Assembly (NCBI GenBank): GCA_037783545.1
Contig: JBBELK010000308.1
Span: forward strand, 3,038,001 to 3,102,000
Length of the DNA stretch: 64,000 bases
Direction of reading: 5' to 3'
Source of the DNA: Henricia sp. BOLD:AAB3569
Lineage: Eukaryota > Echinodermata > Asteroidea > Spinulosida > Echinasteridae
In this document: positions 21,717 to 35,000 of the stretch, one piece after another
Position numbering within the stretch: position 1 is the stretch's first letter
Layout of the letters: the number at the start of each line of letters is the position of its first letter
The notes under the pieces: model-generated
Told to the model about the DNA's origin: nothing
Seen by the model: the letters and a program-made list of their open reading frames with translations, nothing else
Databases searched by the model: none
Program-made: the position numbers and the translations under genes

Positions 21717-22955
21717 TCAGTGTACTCGTACTTTGATTATTATACTATCATTCCTAATGTATGCTCCACTGACTAGCATTTCTAGCGGTGCAAATTCCAT
21801 GTAACCGAAGCCTTTGTGGTTACGGTTAGTTCGCGGTCGCAAGAAAGCAGCAAGTTCTGGTTTCGCCACCAGAGTTTCACTGATTGGTTTCCGTTTGGAC
21901 GTGTCATCATTCTGATCCAAAATCGAGAGCGTGATCGTGCCGCTGAACGGCCAATCCAGAATATCGTCGAATTCCCCCTTCATGAAGTGGACAAACAGCG
22001 ATATGTGGTTGCTGTGTTGGCTATCGGGAGCATTGAAATTCACGCGTAGACAGAGTTTGTAACCGTAGAATCCAGTGTAAAAACCCTGGCTGTGTCGCAC
22101 GCTCGTCTCGCCTTTCGAAGCTTCCTGGAGGAGCGAAGAGTAGCCTTCTAGTCTCCAGTAAAACTCGCCACCGCACAATCGTGTTTCAAGCTTGGCCAGC
22201 GAGTCCGTCAATGCCTTAATCTTACGTTCCGAGTTCAGATTAAGTTCTATCATCTCTTGTTTTTGGAGTGCGGCTCCCTGCTCCTGAACTTTCATTTTGT
22301 CTTGCAGGGACCGCATCACCTCCGTCAGTTTCTGAACCGTCCTGACGAGATCGCCGCCCTCTGCCACCGGTGCGGCTTGGAAATCGGACTCGTACGACGG
22401 CGAGCGCTGAAACTGCACGCCGAGGTCGCCCGTCGAATACCGATCGGTCCCCGAGATTCTGGGCCCATGTTTAAGTCCGCCTGGGGTGAAACGTGGCTCT
22501 GCAGACGGGAACCTGTGCATACTTCTCGCTCGCTCTCCCTGGTAGCTCGGTACGCTCACGGACGTCTTCAAAGGTGCTTGTTTGAGTTTGTCGTGATCTA
22601 AAGTTTTAGCTGCATGCTTCTCAATATCCGTCACCCCCGACTTTGACATCGGCACTTCCGAAACCACGGGGGAGGCTCCAAAAACCGACGGAGTATACAC
22701 AGAAAATTCCTGGAACTGACTCGGATATCTAGAAACTGTCTCGGCCGCGGACGACTGGGGTAACTGGGGACTTGAATAGGGTGGATAGACGGAATAGTCC
22801 TGTTGCTCGTGCGTGGCCGCGTCTGGTGCCTCGTGTTCTTGATGCGATGACGACTGTTTGCATAAGACATGAACCTGTTCTAACTGAGCGGCCATTAACT
22901 CCATGTGTTGTTCCATGCACGTCCTCAGATGATCTTGCATGAGTTCGCGTTCAAT
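21717..22955 (-). CDS. TRAF6: TRAF6 coding exon 6 (linker, coiled coil, MATH)
   Basis: 412 codons plus TGA after ATCACAG. It begins [20 protein letters not shown], runs through a low-complexity linker and a heptad-like segment ([19 protein letters not shown]), and ends with a complete MATH domain ([47 protein letters not shown]). Confidence 0.95.
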   Translation of the reverse strand: MERELMQDHLRTCMEQHMELMAAQLEQVHVLCKQSSSHQEHEAPDAATHEQQDYSVYPPYSSPQLPQSSAAETVSRYPSQFQEFSVYTPSVFGASPVVSEVPMSKSGVTDIEKHAAKTLDHDKLKQAPLKTSVSVPSYQGERARSMHRFPSAEPRFTPGGLKHGPRISGTDRYSTGDLGVQFQRSPSYESDFQAAPVAEGGDLVRTVQKLTEVMRSLQDKMKVQEQGAALQKQEMIELNLNSERKIKALTDSLAKLETRLCGGEFYWRLEGYSSLLQEASKGETSVRHSQGFYTGFYGYKLCLRVNFNAPDSQHSNHISLFVHFMKGEFDDILDWPFSGTITLSILDQNDDTSKRKPISETLVAKPELAAFLRPRTNRNHKGFGYMEFAPLEMLVSGAYIRNDSIIIKVRVH

Positions 22956-25900
22956 CTGTGATAACAATAAACGTCCACGTAAAACAAAATCCTTTACATT
23001 CAAACAGATTTCACAATAGTATAAAAGTGCACAAATTTTGTATCTCTAGCAAAAAAAGAACAGTTTGAAAATGGATTTGTATCCAATTGGAATTGCGATT
23101 CCTTAAAGGAGCTTGTTCAGATTTTTCCAGAAAATGGATTTCGTTCTAAGCTAACATACCTAACATGGGAAGAAAACAGGAAATTTGCAATCTCCAATTT
23201 GGATGTGGAAGCAAAAAGGTTGGTGTGATCACTGCACTGCTTTAAGCCTAGCGTACATCGACCTTGCAACTGGAAGCAACTCAACTGATCAGTTGCTGTC
23301 GATGTGTGCGTAGCGCGCACATCGACAGAAACTGATTAGTTCCGAAACTAGCGGCAACTGGGAGCATCCAGCTATATCTACATTTCCAGAGCGCGCACAT
23401 CGACACAGCAACTCGGTAAAGCGCAGAGTGCATTGCCCTTGCAACTGGAAGCAACTGTACTTGCAGTTGCTGTCGATGTCCGCGCACGTGATCAGATGCA
23501 CCCGAGCAACTGGCAGCAACTAGTTGCAAGTACCTGACATCGACGCAACTGACCGCAACTGGGTACAACTAGTTGCCAGAAAGTAGAACATGAGCAACTC
23601 GCGGCAACTGGGATTTGTTCAGTTGCCAGTAGTTGCAAGTGCGCGTACATCGACCTTTTTGAGCAACTGATCAGTTGCTCCTAGTTGCTCCCAGTTGCTA
23701 GAAACACCAGTTGCCACTAGTTGCTTCCAGTTGCAAGGTCGATGTACGCTAGGCTTTATGGAACGGATAAATTAGTTTGCAAAACATCGGTGGTTTTTGA
23801 CGATATCCTCGAAAATATACGGATTGAGAGCACAGAATTTCAGAATGGTAATGAGAAAAATATGGCAAATGATATGGTATCAAAATCTCAACACCCATGG
23901 GGAAAATGAGTGGGTAAAAAACGTAATCTGGACACGCTCCTTTAAGGCAGGTTTTCAAGTGCTTACCATTAACAATGTCTATAAAATAGCCAGATGCTCG
24001 GGTAACAGAAAATAGGCCGTTAAGGTGGCTCTATGAAATTAAGTCCTGGGTAACTACCTACCCGCTTGGAGCAGCCAATTCCGTGGAAACGACACAGGAT
24101 AACCATTTTGGGGCAGATGTTTTTGAGGTGGACCATAAGCCCCTCTCGTATCATGGCTTCTTTGCAGTAATCACAAGAGATGGTCACCTTGGGACATGTG
24201 TCCAGATGTATCTGAAAGGACAAGAGAGAATTAGAAAATGAATGTTAAGAACCTTTGACGGGGAACTGCTAAAGTGTGAGTGTCGTGGGGCAGTTATACA
24301 GAATTAGCCCATGGGTCAGTACTACCAGGGCAGAGCTGGTCGCTCATCTTGTTGGCTTAGGGTCAAGTCAGTTTTTGGTTTTTTACCTGTGACTTGACTC
24401 TGGAGAAAATGACTTGTGACCTGGGGCCAATTTCATAGAGCTGTTTAACAGCCCATTTTCCGTTAACCGAGCGTCAGGCTATTTCATAGACATCGTTAAC
24501 TGTAAGCAACTGAAAACCTGCCTTAACCGCAGAGCCAAATTTTGCTTAAAATAGTGACGCAACAATGGCGGTTTCCAAGCTCGCGCATGCTTAAGCACGC
24601 TGCGGCCGTGAAATAGCCTTATTGTTAGCACAACGTTTCTGCTACAGTAAGCACACGTTTTCAGCTAGCGCTTAATTAGCAGCTCTATGAAAGAGGGCCC
24701 AGACTTGGGAAATAAAATTGATAACTTGAAGAAAAAAAAACTATAGTCATCAAGTCTCCAGCCCCTAGAGAACATACATGTACCATAACCAAAACTGCAA
24801 GTGCAGTCTCCCACTCCAGGGGAATAAATTAGAAAATGGTTGGCCGCTGCGAAGGGGTTAATTAATGCAATAGATTGTAGAATTCAATACCGGTATTTCA
24901 CCTTTCAGTGGCGGATCCAGCCTCATTAAAACACAGGGCCAGGGATACAGTGGAAACCAGGATTTGTTTCAGACAGATCCAAATACAGAACTGTGCAGAT
25001 ATAAAGCCTAGCGTACATCGACCTTGCAACTGGAAGCAACTAGTGGCAACTGGTGTTTCCGGCAACTGGGAGCAACTGGGAGCAACTGGGAGCAACTGGG
25101 AGCAACTGGGAGCAACTGGAGCAACTGGAGCAAAAAGGTCGATGTACGCGCACTTGCAACTACTGGCAACTGAAAAAATCCCAGTTGCCGTGAGTTGCTC
25201 ATGTTCTACTTTCTAGCAACTAGTTGTACCCAGTTGCAGTCAGTTGCGTCGATGTACGCGTACTTGCAACTAGTTGCTGCCAGTTGCTCACGTGCATCTG
25301 ATCACGTGCACGCACATCGACAGCAACTGCAAGCACAGTTGCTTCCAGTTGCAAGGGCAATGCACTCTGCGCTAATCAGTTTCTGTCGATGTGCGCGCTA
25401 CGTACACATCGACAGCAACTGATCAGTTGAGTTGCTTCTAGTTGCAATGTCGATGTACGCTAAGCTTAAGGTGCACTTGTTCATTTCATGGAGATCCTGA
25501 TCTAGATCTGTGATCTCTGGGATCCTTCTCGAGAGGTGGTTCTGTTCAGTGCTATAGATCCAAACCGGCAACATAAACACTGCAAAGATTTGGAGTGTCA
25601 TTTTAATTGTCAGAGACATCCAATGATACAAACAAACTGCACGAGGCTGTCCGTTTGTTCACGATGAACATCATACCGGTAAGTGAAATTTTGTGAATTG
25701 TTTAAAAGAAATTTAGTAGATAAATTGCTATAGACCATATCAAATAGCTGTCATCTTGTAGGGCAACTTTAGTTGTTTAAATTGGTTAACAATGTAGGCA
25801 CAAGATGTTGCAACCGTGCATGACCTCATGGAACAAAGAAACTGCCCTACAAAATGGCAGCTACAAAACTGGATCTGGATCTGTGATCAAACAAACATGC

Positions 25901-25972
25901 ACACTTATTGTCTGGTTTATCTTTTCTCGTTAGAAAACAGGCCAGTTTTAGACAAGTCTTGGAGAGTATGTT

Positions 25973-26007
<35 letters not shown>

Positions 26008-29000
26008 TCTGGTATTCATACCAAGGATTCCTCAATAGTGCTCATTGCACTGTCACTCGCAAGCGTGAGGAAACCCATGAAGAATTATAATTAGAAATGC
26101 ATGGCCAGAGACACCAGGGATGATCCCCCTTGCTCTTCACGAAAGAATGCTCTGGGATCTTTAGAGTGCGTTTCCATTACCTAACACACTGGACCAACGG
26201 CTTTACATCCCTTCCGAAGGATGGAGCAAGTGTGGTTGAGTGCCTTGCCCAAGGGCACAGGTACCGTAGCCGTGGGGAGGTTCGAACCTGCAACCCCAAG
26301 TTTTCACCTATGACTGACGTCGGAATAACACACTGTACCTGCTTGTGATCGAGTGCGATCAACACGCCACAATATTCGCAGTCAATTGGTCTCTTAGAGC
26401 ATTCCCTCTTGATGTGATTATCAATGCGACGACGCTGCAACACTTCACTGCACTGGTTAGGGCAGGGCTGAAGACCGTATGGGCATACCTCCTGGTGAGC
26501 CTAGAGTAGGATAACATTAAGTGGGGGAATAAAAATCCATGCTTGGTTTGTGTGTATGAATAAATGGTTGAAAAGTTGTCTGCAGACAATGTTTTTTTAA
26601 AAACCACCTTCGGTTGGCAATTTCTTCCACAAAGGTATCATTTTACATGAACAAATATAATTTTTTTTAGGTTTTCTAAAGTATTACTGCATCTATGTGG
26701 CTGAACTTTGAGGCAGTTTATCAACATTCTTCTTTAGTTATGTACAGTAAACTCTCGTTATAACACCCCCTGATACAAAGCTCTTCTCGATATAAAGCTC
26801 CTTTTTCTAAGTCCCAGCCATTATTCTCTGTATTGTGTATGCACTGGTTATAGCGCTCTCTGGATATAAAGCTCAAATTATTTCGGTCTCTTGAAGGGCG
26901 CTATAATGAGAGTTTACTGTAATCGTTCCTGTCATCAAAATCTTCCAAAATATTGTGACTTACACCATGTTTACACTTGAAATGGCAAATGTGAATACAG
27001 ACGCGGCATTTTTATCGCGATACACTACACCTTAAATTCGCCGTTACCACTGTATACAAACCCCAAAAGTCACCACTAATTGTGACCGCAGCGCATGTGT
27101 GGATTCGTCGATTAAACCTACCACACGGCGGGCACCGCCCCAGGGATGCTCAAATTGCCGAATCTGTATTTGGGTAACGTTTACACTTAAAGCGACCTTG
27201 AAAAATGTGGGGTTCAACCTGGCAATTGCACAGCAGGTTTCAACCCAGGGCCGGATCCAGGATTTTGAAAAGGGAGGGAGCGTGAAATTTGTAAGCATGA
27301 AATGCTGATGACAATGAAATAGCGAGCGCGAAGCCCTGACGGCTTCTAGATGGATTCTAGATGCTCTGTGGTGCGATCTGGGGCAATATTTAACCACTTT
27401 AAGTAGGAAAAGTGTGCACAAAAAGTGGAATTTTTATTTTTTATATTATTTGTTTTTGAAAAGGGGGAGCGTGCGCCCCCCACTGGATCCGCCCCTGCAA
27501 CCCTACCCAAAAGGTGATTAAAAAAAGGTGAATTAGACCCGGGTCTGATCCGTCTTTTTCAAGTCACTTTTTGCATTTACACTTAGCGCCTAACCGGCTT
27601 CAACTCCCCTTTTTGGAAATTCCGAAGTTCGATTCGGCATAGGCGAATCGAGTGTAAACGGGCCTTTTAGTACAACTTAATTATATCGACAGACACTACT
27701 ATTCACTTCTGTTCAACTGTATCTTTATAATGATTGCTAATCTTGTGCTAATTAAAAGAGCCATTGTACTATCAATATCCTGACTTTATTATTATCCCGA
27801 TACAAACGGACATACCCTGGGAAAATCCCCAAGGGAAAATTACCAAGAAAAAGGCAGTCATAATATGAAGGTTGTCACTTCTACTTTCAGTGTGAAATTC
27901 CTGCTGCTTGTTGTGTTTAATTCCCCGTTATTTCCCTTTTCATGTATGTAATAAGTTTGTCCTGTTAGTAGAGTGGGGCTTTTTGGCTTTCCGCACTTCT
28001 GCGGAAAGCCTTTGAAACTGTTCTGATTTTTTTTTGGCTTTCCGCACTCCTGCGGAAAGCCTTTGAAACTGTTCTGATTTTTTATTTTTTGGCTTTCCGC
28101 ACTCCTGCGGAAAGCCTTTGAAACTGTTCTGATTTTTTGGCTTTCCGCACTCCTGCGGAAAGCCTTTGAAACTGTTCTGATTTTTTTTTTTTTTTTTTTT
28201 TTTTTAGCTTTTTTTATTCTTCTCCCAAAACCCCATAGACAAAGCGCATGGTCTTTCGGCCTGGCAAAATGGTCACTTGCAAAGCTCGGATCATCATCAA
28301 ACTTGGTCACAACAATCACCTCATAGTGAAGTACTGCACAAATGTGTTTACATTTTGATGACGTCATCATGTGTCAGATTACAAGCGTTTGAAATATATG
28401 GCCTTCAAATTGAAACTTCTGTAAAAATTGAACCGTTTGAGATACAAACTTTATTCTTTCGGCAATGGTCATGACTATCCAAGGTCTAAATTTCATACAC
28501 AGACATTGACCTTGAATCTTGCTTCCTATTGGTCGAAAACGAGGCTGCCCTGTCATTTAAAACTGGTAGCAGATACAGAGATCGGGTCAAAAGTGTTAGT
28601 CTCAAGACCTCTTGGGCATTCCAAAAATACCAAAAGTTAAGTCGTGACACGAAAGAGCGCCCTCTAGCGGCAAGTTGAAAAATGGCCAAAACCTATTTTG
28701 AAGAGATGTCTGTGCCGAAGTTTTAGCAAATTGGCCCAAAATTGGTGCATATGTTCACTGAGCGTCAGTGAACATGCCCATACCTTCAAAAGTTTGATGA
28801 CGTCACCAGGTGTCAAATTACACTCAGTTGAACATGCGTTCTTCTAACGGTTATATATAGAGAACGAAAAGGCCGATGGAGGTCAAATTTTGTGTTTTAG
28901 GTTTGTTGTGACTTGGTCTAACGCATATTAGCAGCAAAATTTGGTGGCGTAACGATGACGTCATCAAATAAGCCCGTTTGTGCAGCATACATTTGCCAAG

Positions 29001-32000
29001 GTCGTTCACTTCCTCTAATGGGCGTATGACCTTGAAACCTAGCAGGGACGTTGACGTGGTCATTAACATATAACATACCAAGTTACATTAGTGTGACGTC
29101 CTTTGTTGATTTGTTATGAATTTTTGAATCTGGCAACCTATACTACAGCATACACACAGTGCAGTATATACACGCATACGAGTGTACATAAGCATGTACA
29201 ATATGCATACATCTGCACTATCCCATAGACAAAGCACACAGTCTGTCTCGGTGCTAGAAGAGTCGCTTGCAAAGCTTGGATCATCATCAAACTTAGTCAC
29301 AATAAGGAACCCATAGTAAAGTACTATACCAAAGAGGTTATATCTTGATGACGTCACCAGGTGTCAGATTACATGTGTCTGAAATTTAATGCCTTGCAAA
29401 TTGAAAAATCTGTAAAAATTGAACCGTTTGAGATACAATCTTTATTCTTTCGGCACTGGTCATGACTATCCAAGGTCTAAATTTCATGCAGAGACATTGA
29501 CCTTGAATCTTGTTTCCTATTGGTCGAAAACGAGGCTGCCTTGTCATTTAAAACTGGTAAGCGATGCCGAGATCGTGTCAACGGTGTTAGTCTCAGGACC
29601 CCTTGGGCATTCAAAAAATACAAAAAGTTAAGTCGTCACACGAAACAGCCCCCTCTAGTGACGAGTTGAAAAAGACCAAAACGTATTTTGAATTGGTCAA
29701 ATGTATATTATCAGCTAAATATTGTGACGTCACGATGACGTAATCAAATAAGAGTTCCTCAAGTTTACATTAACCAAGGTCGTTTACTTTCTCCATTGGT
29801 CGTATGACCTTGAAAACTATCAGGTGCCTGGACCTGGTCATTAACATGTAACATACCAAGTTACATTAGTATGACATGCATGATTTGTTGATTTATTATG
29901 AATTTTTGAATCTTGTCACTGTGCATACTGTACATGTATATGTACGGTATGTATTTATATTGTACAAAGTGTACATGTAGTATTATACAGCATGCAGTTT
30001 TACATGCATACAAACATACAAAAAAAGAAAAGCGGAAAGCCATATGCTCTGTTATCAACAGACATACCTCTAGTTTTTTTTTTTTTTTTTTAGCTTTTTT
30101 TATTCTTCTCCCAAAACCCCATAGACAAAGCGCATGGTCTTTCGGCCTGGCAAAATGGTCACTTGCAAAGCTCGGATCATCATCAAACTTGGTCACAACA
30201 ATCACCTCATAGTGAAGTACTGCACAAATGTGTTTACATTTTGATGACGTCATCAGGTGTCAGATTACAAGCGTTTGAAATATATGGCCTTCAAATTGAA
30301 ACTTCTGTAAAAATTCAACCGTTTGAGATACAAACTTTATTCTTTCGGCAATGGTCATGACTATCCAAGGTCTAAATTTCATACACAGACATTGACCTTG
30401 AATCTTGCTTCCTATTGGTCGAAAACGAGGCTGCCCTGTCATTTAAAACTGGTAGCAGATACAGAGATCGGATCAAAAGTGTTAGTCTCAAGACCTCTTG
30501 GGCATTCCAAAAATACCAAAAGTTAAGTCGTGACACGAAATAGCGCCCTCTAGCGGCAAGTTGAAAAATGGCCAAAACCTATTTTGAAGAGATGTCTGTG
30601 GCGAAGTTTTTTCAAATTGGCCCAAAATTGGTGCATATGTTCACTGAGGGTCAGTGAACATGCCCATACCTTCAAAAGTTTGATGACGTCACCAGGTGTC
30701 AAATTACACTCAGTTGAACATGCGTTCTTCTAACGGTTATATATAGAGAACGAAAAGGCCGATGGAGGTCAAATTTTGTGTTTTAGGTTTGTTGTGACTT
30801 GGTCTAATGCATATTAGCAGCAAAATTTGGTGGCGTAACGATGACGTCATCAAATAAGCCCGTTTGTGCAGCATACATTAGCCAAGGTCGTTCACTTCCT
30901 CTAATGGGCGTATGACCTTGAAACCTAGCAGGGACGTAGACGTGGTCATTAACATATAACATACCAAGTTACATTAGTGTGACGTCCTTTGTTGATTTGT
31001 TATGAATTTTTGAATCTGGCAACCTATACCACAGCATACACACAGTGCAGTATATACGGGTGTACATAAGCATGAACAATCGCCATACATCTGCACTACC
31101 CCATTTCCCATAGACAAAGCACATAGTCTATCTCGCTGCTAGAAGGGTCGCTTGCAAAGCTTGGATCATCATCAAACTTGGTCACAATAAGGAACCCATA
31201 CTAAAGTACTATACCAAAGAGGTTACATCTTGATGACGTCACCAGGGGTCAGATTACATGTGTCTGAAATTTAATGCCTTAAAAATTAAAAAAATTGTAA
31301 AAATTCAACCGTTTGAGATACAAACATTTTTGTTTCGGCAATGGTCATGACTATCCAATGTCTAAATTTCATGCAGAGACAATGACCTTGAATCTTGCTT
31401 CCTATTGGTCGAAAACGAGGCTGCGTTGTCCTTGAAAACTGGTAGCAGATACCGAAATTGGGTCAACGTTGTTAGTCTCGGGACCCCTTGGGCATTACAA
31501 AAATACCAAAAGTTAAGTCGTCACACGAAACAGCGCCCTCTAGCGGCAAGTTGAAAAATGGCCAAAACGCATTTTGAAGAGATGTCTGTGGCGAAGTTTT
31601 TGCAAATTGGCCCAAAATTGGTGCATATGTTCACAGAGGGTCAGTGAATACGCCCATACTTTCAAAAGTTTGATGACGTCACCAGGTGTCAAATTACACT
31701 CGCTTGAACGTGCATCCTTTTAACAACTATATCTAGAGAACGAAACGGCCGATGAAGGTCAAATATTTTGTTTCAGGTTTGTTGTGACTTGGTCTAACGC
31801 ATATTAGCAGCAAAATTTGGTGGCGTAACGATGACGTCATCAAATAAGCCCGTTTGTACAGCATACATTAGCCAAGGTCGTTCACTTCCTCTAATGGTCG
31901 TATGACCTTGAAACCAAGCAGGGACGTAGACTTGGTCATTAACATATAACATACCAAGTTACATTAGTGTGACGTCATTTGTTGATTTGTTATGAATTTT

Positions 32001-35000
32001 TGAATCTTGCAACCTATACTACAGCATACACACAGTGCAGTATATACATGTATACGAGTGTACATAAGCATGTACAATATGCATACATCTGCACTATCCC
32101 ATAGACAAAGCACACAGTCTGTCTCGGTGCTAGAAGAGTCGCTTGCAAAGCTTGGATCATCATCAAACTTAGTCACAATAAGGAACCCATAGTAAAGTAC
32201 TATACCAAAGAGGTTAGATATTGATGACGTCACCAGGTGTTAGATTACATGTGTCTGAAATTTAATGCCTTGCAAATTGAAAAATCTGTAAAAATTGAAC
32301 CGTTTGAGATACAATTTTTATTCTTTCGGCACTGGTCATGACTATCCAAGGTCTAAATTTCATGCAGAGACATTGACCTTGAATCTTGTTTCCTATTGGT
32401 CGAAAACGAGGCTGCCTTGTCATTTAAAACTGATAAGCGATGCCGAGATCGTGTCAACGGTGTTAGTCTCAGGACCCCTTGGGCATTCAAAAAATACAAA
32501 AAGTTAAGTCGTCACACGAAACAGCCCCCTCTAGTGACGAGTTTAAAAATAGACCAAAACGTATTTTGAATTGGTCAAATGTATATTATCAGCTAAATAT
32601 TGTGACGTCACGATGACGTAATCAAATAAGAGTTCCTCAAGTGTACATTAACCAAGGTCGTTTACTTTCTCCATTGGTCGTATGACCTTGAAAACTATCA
32701 GGTGCCTGGACCTGGTCATTAACATGTAACATACCAAGTTACATTAGTATGACATGCATGATTTGTTGATTTATTATGAATTTTTGAATCTCGTCACTGT
32801 GCATATTGTACATGTATATGTACAGTATGTATTTATATTGTACAAAGTGTACATGTAGTATTATACAGCATGCAGTTTTACATGCATACAAACATACAAA
32901 AAAAGAAAAGCGGAAAGCCATATGCTCTGTTATCAACAGACATACCTCTAGTTATTTATTTTTTTTTTTTTAGCTTTTTTTATTCTTCTCCCAAAACCCC
33001 ATAGACAAAGCGCATGGTCTTTCGGCCTGGCAAAACGGTCACTTGCAAAGCTCGGATCATCATCAAACTTGGTCACAACAATCACCTCATAGTGAAGTAC
33101 TGCACAAATGTGTTTACATTTTGATGACGTCATCAGGTGTCAGATTACAAGCGTTTGAAATATATGGCCTTCAAATTGAAACTTCTGTAAAAATTCAACC
33201 GTTTGAGATACAAACTTTATTCTTTCGGCAATGGTCATGACTATCCAAGGTCTAAATTTCATACACAGACATTGACCTTGAATCTTGCTTCCTATTGGTC
33301 GAAAACGAGGCTGCCCTGTCATTTAAAACTGGTAGCAGATACAGAGATCGGGTCAAAAGTGTTAGTCTCAAGACCTCTTGGGCATTCCAAAAATACCAAA
33401 AGTTAAGTCGTGACACGAAAGAGCGCCCTCTAGCGGCAAGTTGAAAAATGGCCAAAACCTATTTTGAAGAGATGTCTGTGGCGAAGTTTTTGCAAATTGG
33501 CCCAAAATTGGTGCATATGTTCACTGAGGGTCAGTGAACATGCCCATACCTTCAAAAGTTTGATGACGTCACCAGGTGTCAAATTACACGCAGTTGAACA
33601 TGCGTTCTTCTAACGGTTATATATAGAGAACGAAAAGGCCGATGGAGGTCAAATTTTGTGTTTTAGGTTTGTTGTGACTTGGTCTAATGCATATTAGCAG
33701 CAAAATTTGGTGGCGTAACGATGACGTCATCAAATAAGCCCGTTTGTGCAGCATACATTTGCCAAGGTCGTTCACTTCCTCTAATGGGCGTATGACCTTG
33801 AAACCTAGCACGGACGTAGACGTGGTCATTGACATGTAACATACCAAGGTACATTAGTGTGACGGCATTTGTTGATTTGTTATGAATTTTTTAATCTGGC
33901 AACCTATATTACAGCATACACACTGTGCAGTATATTATGAGTATACATAAGCATGTACAATATGCATACATCTGCACTACGCCATATCCCATAGACAAAG
34001 CACATAGTCTGTCTCACTAGTAGAAGGGTGGCTTGCAAAGCTTGGATCATCTTCAAACTTTGTCACAATAAGGAACCCATACTAAAGTACTATACCAAAG
34101 AGGTTACATCTTGATGACGTCATCAGGTGTCCAATTACAAGCGTTTTAAATTTAATGCCTTACATATTCAAAAATCTGTAAAAATTCAACCGTTTGAGAT
34201 ACAAACTTTATTCCTTCGGCAATGGTCATGACTATCCAAGGTCTAAATTTCATACTAAGACATTGACCTTGAATCTTGCTTCCTATTGGTCGAAAACGAG
34301 GCTGCCCTGTCATTTAAAACTGGTAGCAGATACCGAGATTGGGTCAACGTTGTTAGTCTCGGGACCCCTTGGGCATTACAAAAATACCAAAAGTTAAGTC
34401 GTCACACGAAACAGCGCATTCTAGCGGCAAGTTGCAAAATGGCCAAAACGCATTTTGAAGAGATGTCTGTGGCGAAGTTTTTGCAAATTGGCCCAAAATT
34501 GGTGCATATGTTCACTGAGGGTCAGTGAATATGCCCATACTTTCAAAAGTTTGATGACGTCACCAGGTGTCAAATTACACTCGCTTGAACGTGCATCCTT
34601 TTAACAGCTATATCTAGAGAACGAAACGGCCGATGGAGGTCAAATATTTTGTTTCAGGTTTGTTGTGACTTGGTCTAACGCATATTAGCAGCAAAATTTG
34701 GTGGCGTAACGATGACGTCATCAAATAAGCCCGTTTGTACAGCATACATTAGCTAAGGTCGTTCACTTCCTCTAATGGGCGTATGACCTTGAAACCTAGC
34801 AGGGACGTAGACTTGGCCATTAACATATAACATACCAAGTTACATTAGTGTGACGTCATTTGTTGATTTGTTATGAATTTTTGAATCTGGCAACCTATAC
34901 CACAGCATACACACAGTGCAGTATATATGAGTGTACATAAACATGCATACACTATACCCAAGTCCCATAGACAAACCACAGTCTGTATCGTTGGTCTAAG

